DNA from: Deltaproteobacteria bacterium
Lineage (GTDB): Bacteria > Myxococcota_A > UBA9160 > UBA4427
Reading direction: 5' to 3'
DNA: 64,000 bases
Assembly: GCA_029261835.1 (NCBI GenBank)
Contig: JAJDAO010000047.1
Coordinates: 1 to 64,000 of the forward strand
This document shows, in pieces, positions 34,100 through 42,338 of this stretch. A program made the position numbers and the translations under genes. Position 1 is the first letter of the stretch, and the number at the start of each line of letters is the position of its first letter. The notes beneath the pieces are model-generated. The model had not been told where the DNA came from. It was given only the letters and a program-made list of their open reading frames with translations, and did no database searches.

Positions 34100-34741
34100 A
34101 TGGTCACAATCGTAGTCGCTGACGATCACAAGATCGTCCGAGAAGGTTTGGTCAAACTACTGGAGGCCCGTGAGGACTTCACCGTCATCGGCGAGGCCGC
34201 CGACGGAGAAGAGGCCGTCGAGATGGTCCTCGCGAAGCAGCCAGATGTCGTACTGATGGACATCAACATGCCGAAGCTATCGGGCATTGACGCCACGCGG
34301 CGCATCGGCAAGCGGGGCTGCAATGCGAAGATCCTCGTGCTCTCCATGCATGAGAATCGCAACTACGTGGAAGAGGTGCTGCGAGCGGGCGCTTCTGGAT
34401 ATGTCGTGAAGAACTCCGCTTCGCAAGATGTTCACAACGCGATCGACGCCGTGCGCGCGGGTGCCTCGTATCTGTCGCCGGCCATCACGCAGCAGGTCGT
34501 AGACGCAATCGCGAGGCCGGGGGACGCCTCGCCAACCGGCGTCTCGATGCTGACCGATCGCGAACGCGAGGTCCTGCAATTGATCGCCGAGGGTTTGTCG
34601 AGCAAGGAGATTGCCGTCAAGCTCGGCGTCTCGCTCAAGACCGTCGATTCGCACCGCTCGAACCTGATGGAGAAGTTGGACATCCACAAGGTTTCGGGCC
34701 TGGTCCGTTTCGCGATCCGGTCGGGTCTCGTCGAGGCCTGA
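34100..34741 (+). CDS. NarL/FixJ-type response regulator
   Basis: 213 residues, ATG 34100 with an AGGGGAGAG site. The receiver domain (1-120) has VADDHKIVREGL with the acidic pair, VLMDINMPKLSG with phospho-Asp54, VLSMHEN and SGYVVKNSAS with the conserved Lys. The LuxR-type HTH (150-213) has LTDREREVLQLIAEGLSSKEIA and VSLKTVDSHRSNLMEKL. No histidine kinase is adjacent; the hybrid kinase at 20-22 kb is a possible partner only by distance. Converges with the OmpA-domain gene. Confidence 0.93.
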   Translation: MVTIVVADDHKIVREGLVKLLEAREDFTVIGEAADGEEAVEMVLAKQPDVVLMDINMPKLSGIDATRRIGKRGCNAKILVLSMHENRNYVEEVLRAGASGYVVKNSASQDVHNAIDAVRAGASYLSPAITQQVVDAIARPGDASPTGVSMLTDREREVLQLIAEGLSSKEIAVKLGVSLKTVDSHRSNLMEKLDIHKVSGLVRFAIRSGLVEA

Positions 34742-34750
34742 GCGGGAGCC

Positions 34751-34788
34751 GGCCTGCACCCGTGACCGGGGGGAAGCGGGTGCAGGCC
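34751..34788. terminator. Hairpin between convergent genes, probable bidirectional terminator
   Basis: GGCCTGCACCCG (34751-34762) and CGGGTGCAGGCC (34777-34788) form a perfect 12-bp stem with a 14-nt loop, 10 bp after the regulator stop and 56 bp before the OmpA-protein stop. There is no long T-tract, so termination efficiency is uncertain. Confidence 0.6.
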
Positions 34789-34843
34789 GATCGGTTCCTG
34801 TGTGGGTCCGCCGGCCGAGCTGGACTCGCCGCGAGCGGGCGTC

Positions 34844-35437
34844 TCAACGAAGCATTTCCAACACGACACGCCGATTCTTCTCAGCCGTTGCGCCGGGCAG
34901 CGGCTGACTCTCGCCATGGCCTGTGGTCGCGAGACGGTCCGGCGCAATCGCGAACTTCTCGATGAGGTAGCGCCGAGCCGACTGTGCACGCTCCAGAGAC
35001 AGCGACATGTTGTACTCCGCGGGGCCGCTGTCGTCGGTGTGGCCGCCCAGCATGAAGCGACTCTCGAGGTACCAGCGCGAGAGCGTATCACCGGCCTGAT
35101 CGAGATCGCGTCGGCCGGCCTCCGTCAGCTCCGCCGAGGCGAAAGCAAACTCGATGTTGAGATCGATCCTCGGCCGCGCCACGCCTGCCACGATCTGATC
35201 CTCGAGCCCCTGGTGGATCATCTCGGCGGTCAACCCGACCCCATCGGCCTCGCTTCCGCTGACGGCCGGCGGAAGCCGCCGTTCGAAGGACGGCTCCGCC
35301 TGCGGCATGCCAGCCGGCATCGGCCGCTCCGGTGCTGTCGTCTGAACCTGCGCGGAAGCCGGGAACGGCGTCAGGCACAGAGACAGAAGAAGTGCACCGA
35401 GTGTGCAGGCGGTATTGCTCGGGTTGGCAGGAAACAT
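34844..35437 (-). CDS. OmpA-family C-terminal domain protein
   Basis: 197 residues from ATG 35437 (GGAGGGAG site); the frame is open to 35914 but that part is antisense-like to the peptidase gene. Signal peptide with LGALLLSLCLTPFPASA. The OmpA peptidoglycan-binding domain covers residues 90-197: IEFAFASAELTEAGRRDLD, GGHTDDSGPAEYNMSLSLERAQSARRYL and TTGHGESQPL. It should tether the outer membrane or an envelope machine to peptidoglycan. It lies 80 bp downstream of the HEAGH peptidase gene on the same strand. Confidence 0.9.
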   Translation of the reverse strand: MFPANPSNTACTLGALLLSLCLTPFPASAQVQTTAPERPMPAGMPQAEPSFERRLPPAVSGSEADGVGLTAEMIHQGLEDQIVAGVARPRIDLNIEFAFASAELTEAGRRDLDQAGDTLSRWYLESRFMLGGHTDDSGPAEYNMSLSLERAQSARRYLIEKFAIAPDRLATTGHGESQPLPGATAEKNRRVVLEMLR

Positions 35438-35517
35438 CGCTCCCTCCACATGACCGGCCCGCGGCTCGACCCAGCGGGCGACGCCCATAATAGCAAGCGG
35501 GTGTGCCCGAGAGCGGC

Positions 35518-36081
35518 TCAGCCGTAGCGGCTGGCCAGCAACACGGCGTCGACGCGATCGCCGTGCAGCTTGCCGTGCTCGACCAGGACCTCGGAGAGGG
35601 CATCGACGCCACGCCAGTGGAGCCGCAACAGGCGCCTCGCCTCTTCCCAGTACTCCCTGAAGAAGTGTTCGGCCGGTCTGGAAGCCCCGACGGTATTCGC
35701 GAGCTCGGCCAGAGCCTCGCGATCCGCCCAGCCGCGTGCAGCGGGCTCGCCCGCCTGCTCGATCCTCGTCCACACGGCCGGCGAGGAATCGCTGACCAGC
35801 AATCCCTCGGCCGCGATGCCCGCGTAGTTCAGCACCCCATGGGCATCGACGATGGCGTCCGCTGAGACCGGGGCCGGATTGCCCCGCCTCGGGGCTCCGA
35901 TCGGCGGACGACAAACGATCGGTATAGGGAGCCGCGAGTACGTCGTCGTGCGGCCGCTGACCGCGTTCCCCTGGAAGACTTCGACGCTCTTGATCACCTG
36001 CTCGCCGTAGAGCAGAAAGCAGATCGCGGCGTGGCCGGCCTCGTGGTGAGCGACGGTGCGTATCAGTTCGTTACTTGTCAT
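35518..36081 (-). CDS. Free-standing M41 (FtsH-type) metallopeptidase domain
   Basis: 187 residues from ATG 36081; TTG 36093 is an alternative. The zinc motif HHEAGHA lies at residues 12-18 (HEAGH at 13-17), at the very N-terminus, as when only the FtsH peptidase domain is present without AAA+ or membrane segments. The rest is helical (HGVLNYAGIAAEGLLV, YWEEARRLLRLHWRGVDALSEVL), as in M41. Lone M41 proteins are known but poorly characterised. The third zinc ligand is not obvious to me, so catalytic competence is unproven. Confidence 0.7.
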   Translation of the reverse strand: MTSNELIRTVAHHEAGHAAICFLLYGEQVIKSVEVFQGNAVSGRTTTYSRLPIPIVCRPPIGAPRRGNPAPVSADAIVDAHGVLNYAGIAAEGLLVSDSSPAVWTRIEQAGEPAARGWADREALAELANTVGASRPAEHFFREYWEEARRLLRLHWRGVDALSEVLVEHGKLHGDRVDAVLLASRYG

Positions 36082-36647
36082 CGACAACTTCAACCTGCTT
36101 CTGCTTCAGCGGCTCACGCAACCTCGGGATCAGCACTTGGCAAGCCTGGCGGCCCTCTATATCGGCCATTCCCGCAGGCAGTTGAGCCTCGTGGCAGCGG
36201 ACGTCTCGGATAGGGTCTTTTTCACTACACTCCGATAGCACCGGCTCTCGAGCTCCGCCGAGGTCATCTCCGCGCCCCGCAGCACCATCGCCGCCCTCGT
36301 CTCGCCCGCCCGGCGGCGCACGCAGTCCGCACCCGAGCCCGCCACGTGATCGAAGCGACACTCGCAAGTTAGAGCGCGTCGAACGCGACTTCCCTGCGCA
36401 ACTTGCGACTGCGCCACTGCGGGCAACTTACGACTGCACCACTGATGGATTCTCCCGATGTGCGATCGACGGTAAACAGCCGCTGTAGCGGGATGCGGTC
36501 AGCTCGGGCTTCGGCTAGCAAGTACATCGGCAGCGCTCTCGTTGGATCACACCAGGCCTGGTGTATGATGCGCCGCCGAGAGTCCCACCTAGAGGCGCTT
36601 TCCGCGGGGTGCCGACCTGGCGCCCCGCTCGATTTGTGGGGGAGAAG
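36082..36647. other. Intergenic region without a recognised gene
   Basis: About 570 bp between the HEAGH peptidase (minus) and the DUF3450 operon (plus). Minus-strand frames of 89 and 143 codons are open but lack ribosome-binding sites; the stretch TVDRTSGESISGAVVSCPQW near 36420-36470 looks protein-like and may be a decayed element. It contains a 25-bp tandem pair. Confidence 0.35.
36398..36447. repeat. Two 25-bp imperfect tandem copies
   Basis: Copy 1 (36398-36422, GCAACTTGCGACTGCGCCAC...) and copy 2 (36423-36447, GCAACTTACGACTGCACCAC...) differ at four positions. Too few for an array; possibly binding sites or a remnant of mobile DNA. Confidence 0.6.
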
Positions 36648-37442
36648 TTGAGAACGACCAACAACGTCCGAAGAGCGCGAGCAAAGGCTCACGCGGCATG
36701 GGTCATGGCCGCGTTGCTGGCGAGTGCCGGCCTGGCGCAGGGAGCCGACATCGAGAGCGCAGTCGAGCTGCGAATCAAGACCGATGCCGCGTCGGCTCAA
36801 TCTCAGAAACGGATCGACAAGATCGACGACCAGACCGACACACTTGCATCAGAGTACCGCGCCACCATCGATCAGGTCGCGTCGCTGCGAATCTACAACG
36901 CCCAGCTCGACAAGCTGATCGCCGCGCAGCAGGCCGAACTCGATTCGCTCCACGAGCAGATCAGCAACGTCACGGTGATTGGCCGGGAGGTCACTCCGTT
37001 GATGCTGCGTATGGTGGACACACTCGAGACCTTCATCGACAACGACGTCCCGTTGCTGATGCAGGAGCGCCGGCAGCGCGTCGCGAGACTTCGTGAGCTG
37101 ATGGACCGCGCCGATATCGAGAACTCCGAGAAGTACCGCAATATCTTGGAGGCCTACCAGATCGAGAACGAGTACGGCCGCACCATCGAGGCCTACCAGG
37201 ACACGCTCCAGATCGCGGGAGAGGAACGCACTCTCGACTTCCTGCGCGTGGGCCGCGTGGCACTCATGTACCAGACGCTCGACGGTAAGGAGGTCGGCGT
37301 GTGGGACCAGCGAGAACGCAGCTGGATCCAGCTCCCCAGCGACTATCGTGATTCGGTTCGCAAAGGAATACGCATCGCTCGCAAGCAGACGGCGCCGGAT
37401 CTGATCCGGATGCCCGTCCCCGCGCCGGAGGAGGCACGATGA
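36648..37442 (+). CDS. DUF3450 periplasmic protein of a TonB system
   Basis: 264 residues. TTG start at 36648 with GGGGGAGAAG directly upstream; ATG 36708 is the alternative. Signal peptide near residues 18-37 (WVMAALLASAGLAQGA). The chain is mostly helical coiled coil (YRATIDQVASLRIYNAQLDKL) with the DUF3450 block VTPLMLRMVDTLETFIDNDVP and the C-terminal GVWDQRERSWIQLP. The family is nearly always followed by ExbB, ExbD and TonB genes, as here, and is thought to assist energised outer-membrane transport. It overlaps exbB by 4 bases. Confidence 0.88.
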   Translation: MRTTNNVRRARAKAHAAWVMAALLASAGLAQGADIESAVELRIKTDAASAQSQKRIDKIDDQTDTLASEYRATIDQVASLRIYNAQLDKLIAAQQAELDSLHEQISNVTVIGREVTPLMLRMVDTLETFIDNDVPLLMQERRQRVARLRELMDRADIENSEKYRNILEAYQIENEYGRTIEAYQDTLQIAGEERTLDFLRVGRVALMYQTLDGKEVGVWDQRERSWIQLPSDYRDSVRKGIRIARKQTAPDLIRMPVPAPEEAR

Positions 37443-38833
37443 TGGCGCGCCCGACGTCGATCCTGCTGGCTCCGTGCCTGGCTTTCCTGCTGCTCGCGGT
37501 ACCGATCGCGACCGCCTCCGCGCAGCAGAAGGATCCCCTCTTGCTCGACGAGCTGCTGGAACGCGTGCGCAGCGGCTGGCGCGCGGAAACGGCGGCCAAC
37601 GAGAAGCGTGAAGCCGCCTTCCGTTCGGCCCGCGCCGAGCAGAAGAAGCTGCTCGATCGGGCCCGTGCCGACCTGGCCGCTGAAGAGCAGCGCAGCACGC
37701 AGCTCGAGCAGAGCTTCGAACGCAACGAGCTCAAGATCACCGAGCAAGAGGATCTCTTGAAGCAGCGACTCGGAACACTCGGGGAGCTCTTCGGTGTCGT
37801 CCGGCAGGTTGCGGGGGACACCCGCAGCCAGGTGGAGAACTCGCTCATCAGCGCGCAGTTCCAGGGCCGACGCGAATTCCTCGACAAGCTGGGACAGAGC
37901 AAGGCCCTGCCCTCCATCGGGTCGCTCGAAAAGCTGTGGGCAACGCTGCTGCAGGAGATGACCGAGTCGAGCAAGGTCGTGCGTTTCGAAGCCAACGTCG
38001 TGCAAGTAAACGGCGAGGAGATCCCCCAGCAGGTGATCCGCGTGGGCGCATTCAACGCGGTCGCGGGTGGCAAGTTCCTCAAGTGGATTCCCGATGTCGA
38101 GAAGCTGGGTGAAGTGGGCCGCCAGCCCGCGCCCAAGTTCGTGTCCACCGTGAGCAAGCTCGAGTCGGCGACGAGTGGCATCGTGAAGTTTGCCATCGAC
38201 CCGGCTCGCGGACAGATCTTGGCGCTCTTGATGGCGACACCGAGCTTCCGCGAGCGAATCGATCTGGGCGGCGTCGTGGGCTACACCATCATCGTGCTCG
38301 GGTCTCTGACCTTCGTCTTCGGCATCTTCCGCCTGATCTATGTATTCGCCGTGAGCCGTCAGGTCGCGACGCAGAAGAAGCGCAGTAAGCCCGCGGGCAA
38401 TCCACTCGGGCGTGTGCTGCAGGTCTACACCGACAACAAGCAGTTCGACACGGAGACGCTGGAGCTCAAGCTCGAGGAGCAGGTGCTCAAGGAGACGGCG
38501 AAGATCGAGGGCTTCCTGTGGGTGATCAAGGTGGTCTCCGCCGTGGCCCCGCTGATGGGCCTCCTCGGAACCGTGACCGGCATGATCAATACCTTCCAGA
38601 TCATCACGCTCTTCGGCACCGGTGATCCCAAGCTAATGGCCAGCGGTATCTCCGAGGCGCTGGTCACCACCATGCTGGGCCTGATTGCCGCAATCCCGCT
38701 CGTGCTGATGCACAGCCTGCTCTCCAGCATGGCCCGCGGTGTAACGAACGTGCTCGAAGAGCAAACCACCGGCCTGATCGCGCTGCAGTCCGAAGCCGAG
38801 GGTGCCGGCGGACCCACCGTGGAGAGCGCATGA
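37439..38833 (+). CDS. ExbB/MotA/TolQ-type proton channel with N-terminal periplasmic coiled coil
   Basis: 464 residues. Signal peptide (ILLAPCLAFLLLAVPIATASA), a periplasmic coiled-coil domain (about 50-250, QQRSTQLEQSFERNELKITEQ-type heptads), then three helices of the ExbB core: VVGYTIIVLGSLTFVFGIFRL, VIKVVSAVAPLMGLLGTVTGM and ISEALVTTMLGLIAAIPLVLM. The long N-terminal extension identifies the TonB-dependent-system subtype linked to DUF3450. It harvests the proton-motive force with ExbD and TonB. A second, short ExbB follows 36 bp downstream. Confidence 0.92.
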   Translation: MMARPTSILLAPCLAFLLLAVPIATASAQQKDPLLLDELLERVRSGWRAETAANEKREAAFRSARAEQKKLLDRARADLAAEEQRSTQLEQSFERNELKITEQEDLLKQRLGTLGELFGVVRQVAGDTRSQVENSLISAQFQGRREFLDKLGQSKALPSIGSLEKLWATLLQEMTESSKVVRFEANVVQVNGEEIPQQVIRVGAFNAVAGGKFLKWIPDVEKLGEVGRQPAPKFVSTVSKLESATSGIVKFAIDPARGQILALLMATPSFRERIDLGGVVGYTIIVLGSLTFVFGIFRLIYVFAVSRQVATQKKRSKPAGNPLGRVLQVYTDNKQFDTETLELKLEEQVLKETAKIEGFLWVIKVVSAVAPLMGLLGTVTGMINTFQIITLFGTGDPKLMASGISEALVTTMLGLIAAIPLVLMHSLLSSMARGVTNVLEEQTTGLIALQSEAEGAGGPTVESA

Positions 38834-38869
38834 CGGACAACAGGCCGAGCCGACAAGAGATACGGTGCC

Positions 38870-39385
38870 TTGACTGAGATCTTCGAGGCGGTCAGTGACT
38901 TCATCGCCCGGGGCGGCAACGTCCTGCTGGTCATCTTTACCGTCACCCTGGCGATGTGGACGCTCATTCTCGAACGACAGTGGTACTTCCGTGTCGCGTA
39001 TCCGAAGCAGGCTCGACGGGTACTGGAGGCCTGGCAAGCGCGCGGCGATCGGCTCTCGTGGCGCGCCCGCCAGGTTCGGCAGCTCCTGATCTCCGAGACG
39101 TCGATCGACCTGAATCGCGCGATCCCAATGATCAACACGCTCGTCGCCCTGTGCCCGCTGCTTGGGCTGCTCGGCACCGTCACCGGCATGATCGAGGTCT
39201 TCGACGTGATGGCCGCCGCGGGCAACAGCAACGCCCGTGCCATGGCCTCCGGTGTCTCCAAAGCGACGATCCCCACGATGGCCGGCATGGTGGCCGCTCT
39301 CTCGGGCCTCTACTTCTCGGTGCGGCTGCAGCGCTTCGCCCGCGACGAGAGCGAGAAGCTCGCCGACCGGATGACGCATGATTGA
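38870..39385 (+). CDS. exbB: Second ExbB-type proton channel subunit (short form)
   Basis: 171 residues, TTG start at 38870; no ATG or GTG nearby fits, and the ribosome-binding site (AAGAGA) is weak. Three helices: VLLVIFTVTLAMWTLILERQ, PMINTLVALCPLLGLLGTVTGMI and ATIPTMAGMVAALSGLYFSV, a minimal ExbB. Two ExbB-type genes in tandem, one long and one short, are typical of this operon class. Expected to form the pentameric channel around ExbD. Confidence 0.9.
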   Translation: MTEIFEAVSDFIARGGNVLLVIFTVTLAMWTLILERQWYFRVAYPKQARRVLEAWQARGDRLSWRARQVRQLLISETSIDLNRAIPMINTLVALCPLLGLLGTVTGMIEVFDVMAAAGNSNARAMASGVSKATIPTMAGMVAALSGLYFSVRLQRFARDESEKLADRMTHD

Positions 39386-39427
39386 GCGAACTCTCGTCGG
39401 AAGACAACCAAGGAATATGGGAAGCAC

Positions 39428-39835
39428 ATGCGCCGCAGACGAGTAAGAGAAGAGGATGAGGCCGAGATCAACCTGACGCCGATGCTCGACGTGGTGTTCA
39501 TCATGTTGATCTTCTTCATCGTGACCGCGTCCTTCGTCAAGGAATCGGGCATCGACATCAGCCGGCCAGATGCCGCCACCGCGACGGTAAAGGAACGGGG
39601 CAACATTCTGGTCGCCATCACCGACAGCGGGCAGATTTGGATCGATCGCCGGCAGGTGGATCCGCGCTCGGTGCGGGCCAACATCGAACGCTTGCACGCT
39701 GAGAACCCGCAGGGTGCGGTGGTCATCCAGGCCGACAAGAACTCCAAGAACGGACTCTTGGTGGAGGTCATGGACGCCGCCCGCCAAGCGGGTGTCTTCA
39801 ACGTCTCGATCGCCGCCAATGAGGTTTCGGAATAG
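39428..39835 (+). CDS. exbD: ExbD-type biopolymer transport protein
   Basis: 135 residues. One N-terminal helix with the proton-relay Asp in NLTPMLDVVFIMLIFFIV (residues 15-32), then a periplasmic domain IDISRPDAAT to the end with the VVIQADKNSKNGLLVEVMDA repeat common to ExbD/TolR. It pairs with the ExbB channels and passes the energy to TonB, whose gene starts 5 bp after its stop. Confidence 0.95.
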   Translation: MRRRRVREEDEAEINLTPMLDVVFIMLIFFIVTASFVKESGIDISRPDAATATVKERGNILVAITDSGQIWIDRRQVDPRSVRANIERLHAENPQGAVVIQADKNSKNGLLVEVMDAARQAGVFNVSIAANEVSE

Positions 39836-39840
39836 GCGCG

Positions 39841-40461
39841 ATGATCCTGATTCGCCACGCCATAGCGGCCCTACTCGCCCTCGCCATCACCTTCGGGCTC
39901 TTCTTCCTGATGCAGTACCTGATCTCGATGGGCTCTGGTAAGGCGAAGGACATCGATAGCGGCCGGGTGATCGAGTTCGTGCGGCTCAAGCGACAGTCGG
40001 AGCTCCAGCTTCGCAAGCGCCAGCTCCCGGAGAAGAAGAAGCCGCCCAAACCGCCACCGCCGCCCGATCTGCAGATGGCGGCGCCCGAACAGGCGCAGTC
40101 CGGCGAAATGGGCTTCGCGGCGCCTTCCGTCGATGTCGACGTGAACCTGGCGGGCGGCGTGAATCTCGGTGTGGCGCCGAGCGATACGGACGTCGTCCCG
40201 TTGGTACGCGTACCGCCGCAGTATCCGATCCGCGCGACAGAGCGGGGCATCGAGGGGTGGGTCGTCATCCGCTTCACCATAAGCGCCAGCGGGACGGTCA
40301 AGGACCCGGTCGTAATCGATGCGCGGCCCAGCCGCATCTTCGATCGCGAGGCGCTCCGTGCCATCAAGAAGTGGAAGTACAAGCCGAAGATCGAGGATGG
40401 CATGGCGGTGGAGAGACCGAATATCAAAGTCAAGCTCACCTTCGAACTGCCTGAGGACTAG
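39841..40461 (+). CDS. tonB: TonB-type energy transducer
   Basis: 206 residues. A single N-terminal helix (AIAALLALAITFGLFFLMQYL), a Lys/Pro-rich spacer (PEKKKPPKPPPPPDL, residues 61-76) and a C-terminal TonB domain with RVPPQYPIRATERGIEGWVVIRF and IFDREALRAIKKWKYKP. It links inner-membrane proton flow to TonB-dependent outer-membrane receptors. No receptor gene is in this window, so the transported substrate is unknown. Confidence 0.95.
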   Translation: MILIRHAIAALLALAITFGLFFLMQYLISMGSGKAKDIDSGRVIEFVRLKRQSELQLRKRQLPEKKKPPKPPPPPDLQMAAPEQAQSGEMGFAAPSVDVDVNLAGGVNLGVAPSDTDVVPLVRVPPQYPIRATERGIEGWVVIRFTISASGTVKDPVVIDARPSRIFDREALRAIKKWKYKPKIEDGMAVERPNIKVKLTFELPED

Positions 40462-40469
40462 CTGAACGA

Positions 40470-41741
40470 ATGTCCTTTCAAGCTCTGAGTTCTGGAAAGC
40501 TACGCATCCTCGTCTGCCTGGCGCTCACGGGGGGGCTGCTCCTCGGCCTGGCGGGCGACTCAGAGGCCGCGAAGAAGAAGAGGAGGAGCAAGAAGAACTA
40601 CGTCCTGAGCGAGCTGACGGGCAGGAAGCTGCTCAAGGTGGGCGATCTCGCGGGGGCCGAGAAGTACGAAGAAGCGCTCAGTATCCTCGACACACTGACG
40701 AGGAGACGCAAGCTCAAGGCCCATGACAAGGCGGTGGTCTACCAGAACCATGGCTTGATGCTGGCTGCGCTGGCTCGCTACGGGGAGGCGGCGAAGAGCT
40801 TCGAGGTCGCGCTCGAGCAGGACGCTCTGCCCGAAGCCACGACCGAGAGCATCTGGTACGACCTCGCCCAGCTCCACATGAGCCAGGAGAACTACTCCCG
40901 CGGTGCAGAGCTGCTCGAGCAGTGGTTCGAGACGGCCGAGAATCCCGGATCTCAGGCCTATTTCTTGCTCACGGTTGCCTACGTGCAGCAGGAGCAGTTC
41001 GAGAAGGCCCTGCCCCACGCCCGAAAGATGGTCGAGAAGGCGAAGGAGCCGAAGCAGAACTTCTTCCAGCTTCTGCTCGCCACCGAGTACCAGAACGGGA
41101 ACCTGCCCGAGGCGCTGGAAGTGCTCAAGAAGCTCGTCACGCTCTTTCCGCGCAAGGACTACTATATGCAGCTCGCCTACGGCTATTCGAATCAGGGCGA
41201 ACAGCAGAAGGCGCTGGCGACGCTCGAACTCGCCAACACACAGGGGTGGCTGGACAAGAACAACGAGTTCGTTGGGCTCGCACAGCGCTACCTCTACCAG
41301 AATCTGCCCTATCAGGCCGCACGAGTCATCGAGACGGGCCTCGAGCGGAAGGTCGTCGAGCCGACCTCGGAGAACTACGAGCTCCTCGCAACGGCCCTGC
41401 TGCACGCGCGCGAATACGATCGCGCACTCATCCCGCTCGAGCGAGCCGCCAAGATGTCGGACGATGGCAACCTCTATGTACGTCTGGCCCAGGTCTACCT
41501 CGAGGTCGAGAACTGGCCTCTCGCGAGGACAGCGCTGGAGTCGGCGCTGGACAAAGGCGACCTACGCGACCCCGGCAGCACGCAGCTCCTGCTGGGCATC
41601 TCGAACTTCAACGAGAAGCGCTACCCGTCGGCAAGCACCGCCTTCCAGCTTGCTCTCGAGGATGAGAAGGTCGCCGACAGCGCGCGCAAGTGGCTGAAGC
41701 ACGTGCAGCGCAAGCTCGATGAGGCCGGCGACGAGGGCTGA
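40470..41741 (+). CDS. TPR-repeat exported protein of the TonB operon
   Basis: 423 residues. Signal peptide (LVCLALTGGLLLGLAGDSEA) followed by a Lys/Arg-rich stretch (KKKRRSKK) and about nine TPR repeats (for example AVYQNHGLMLAALARYGEAAKSFEVAL and SIWYDLAQLHMSQENYSRGAELLE). It is soluble and probably periplasmic. TPR proteins commonly end DUF3450-ExbB-ExbD-TonB operons and may scaffold the receptor. Starts 8 bp after the tonB stop. Confidence 0.9.
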   Translation: MSFQALSSGKLRILVCLALTGGLLLGLAGDSEAAKKKRRSKKNYVLSELTGRKLLKVGDLAGAEKYEEALSILDTLTRRRKLKAHDKAVVYQNHGLMLAALARYGEAAKSFEVALEQDALPEATTESIWYDLAQLHMSQENYSRGAELLEQWFETAENPGSQAYFLLTVAYVQQEQFEKALPHARKMVEKAKEPKQNFFQLLLATEYQNGNLPEALEVLKKLVTLFPRKDYYMQLAYGYSNQGEQQKALATLELANTQGWLDKNNEFVGLAQRYLYQNLPYQAARVIETGLERKVVEPTSENYELLATALLHAREYDRALIPLERAAKMSDDGNLYVRLAQVYLEVENWPLARTALESALDKGDLRDPGSTQLLLGISNFNEKRYPSASTAFQLALEDEKVADSARKWLKHVQRKLDEAGDEG

Positions 41742-41761
41742 GACGCGCGTTGAGACGATCC

Positions 41762-41779
41762 CGCGGCTGACAGGCCGCG
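41762..41779 (+). terminator. Short hairpin after the TonB operon
   Basis: CGCGGC (41762-41767) and GCCGCG (41774-41779) pair with a 6-nt loop, 20 bp after the TPR gene stop. A pyrimidine-rich run (TCTCCCGATCCCCCC) follows instead of a clean T-tract, so the terminator call is tentative. Confidence 0.35.
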
Positions 41780-41813
41780 TGTCTCCCGATCCCCCCTGTG
41801 CCATGCTCGCGAC

Positions 41814-42338
41814 ATGGGGAAGCTGCTTCTGCTCTTCATCGGCCTACCGGCTGTCGAGCTGGCTCTACTGATCGAGCTCGGACGCCGTGTCGGAATCTCG
41901 GCCACACTCGGGCTGATTCTGCTGACCGGCCTTCTCGGGGCCACGCTGGCCCGGCGCCAGGGACTGCGCGTCGTGACGGCCGTTCAGCACGAGCTCGCCG
42001 AGGGCAGGCTTCCGGCCTCCTCACTGCTGGACGGGCTACTGATCGTAATCGCCTCGGCGCTGCTCGTGACACCCGGCGTGCTGACTGATGCCGTCGGCTT
42101 CCTCTGTCTGTACCCCGGCTTCCGCTCGCTGGTGAAGAGCCACCTGCGCAGCCGCTTCGAGCGTGCTGTCGCCGAGCAACGGCTGCACGTCAACGTGCAG
42201 GGAGTACGGCTCGACAGCGACCCGTTCGAGACCGGCTCCTTCGGGCGAGGGCCGATCATCGACGTAACGCCCGATGACAAAGCGAACTTGGAGACCGACG
42301 CGCCGGCGGAGAACCGGCCACGAGGCAGCGCATCATGA
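41814..42338 (+). CDS. fxsA: FxsA family membrane protein
   Basis: 174 residues, ATG 41814. Four short hydrophobic helices (LLLLFIGLPAVELALLIELG, ISATLGLILLTGLLGATLA, LLDGLLIVIASALLVTPGVL, DAVGFLCLYP) with the FxsA hallmark VTPGVLTDAVGF. Known FxsA affects phage exclusion and membrane properties in E. coli; the molecular function is unclear. The C-terminal 60 residues are cytoplasmic and charged. It overlaps the MBL-fold gene by 4 bases, so the two are coupled. Confidence 0.9.
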   Translation: MGKLLLLFIGLPAVELALLIELGRRVGISATLGLILLTGLLGATLARRQGLRVVTAVQHELAEGRLPASSLLDGLLIVIASALLVTPGVLTDAVGFLCLYPGFRSLVKSHLRSRFERAVAEQRLHVNVQGVRLDSDPFETGSFGRGPIIDVTPDDKANLETDAPAENRPRGSAS

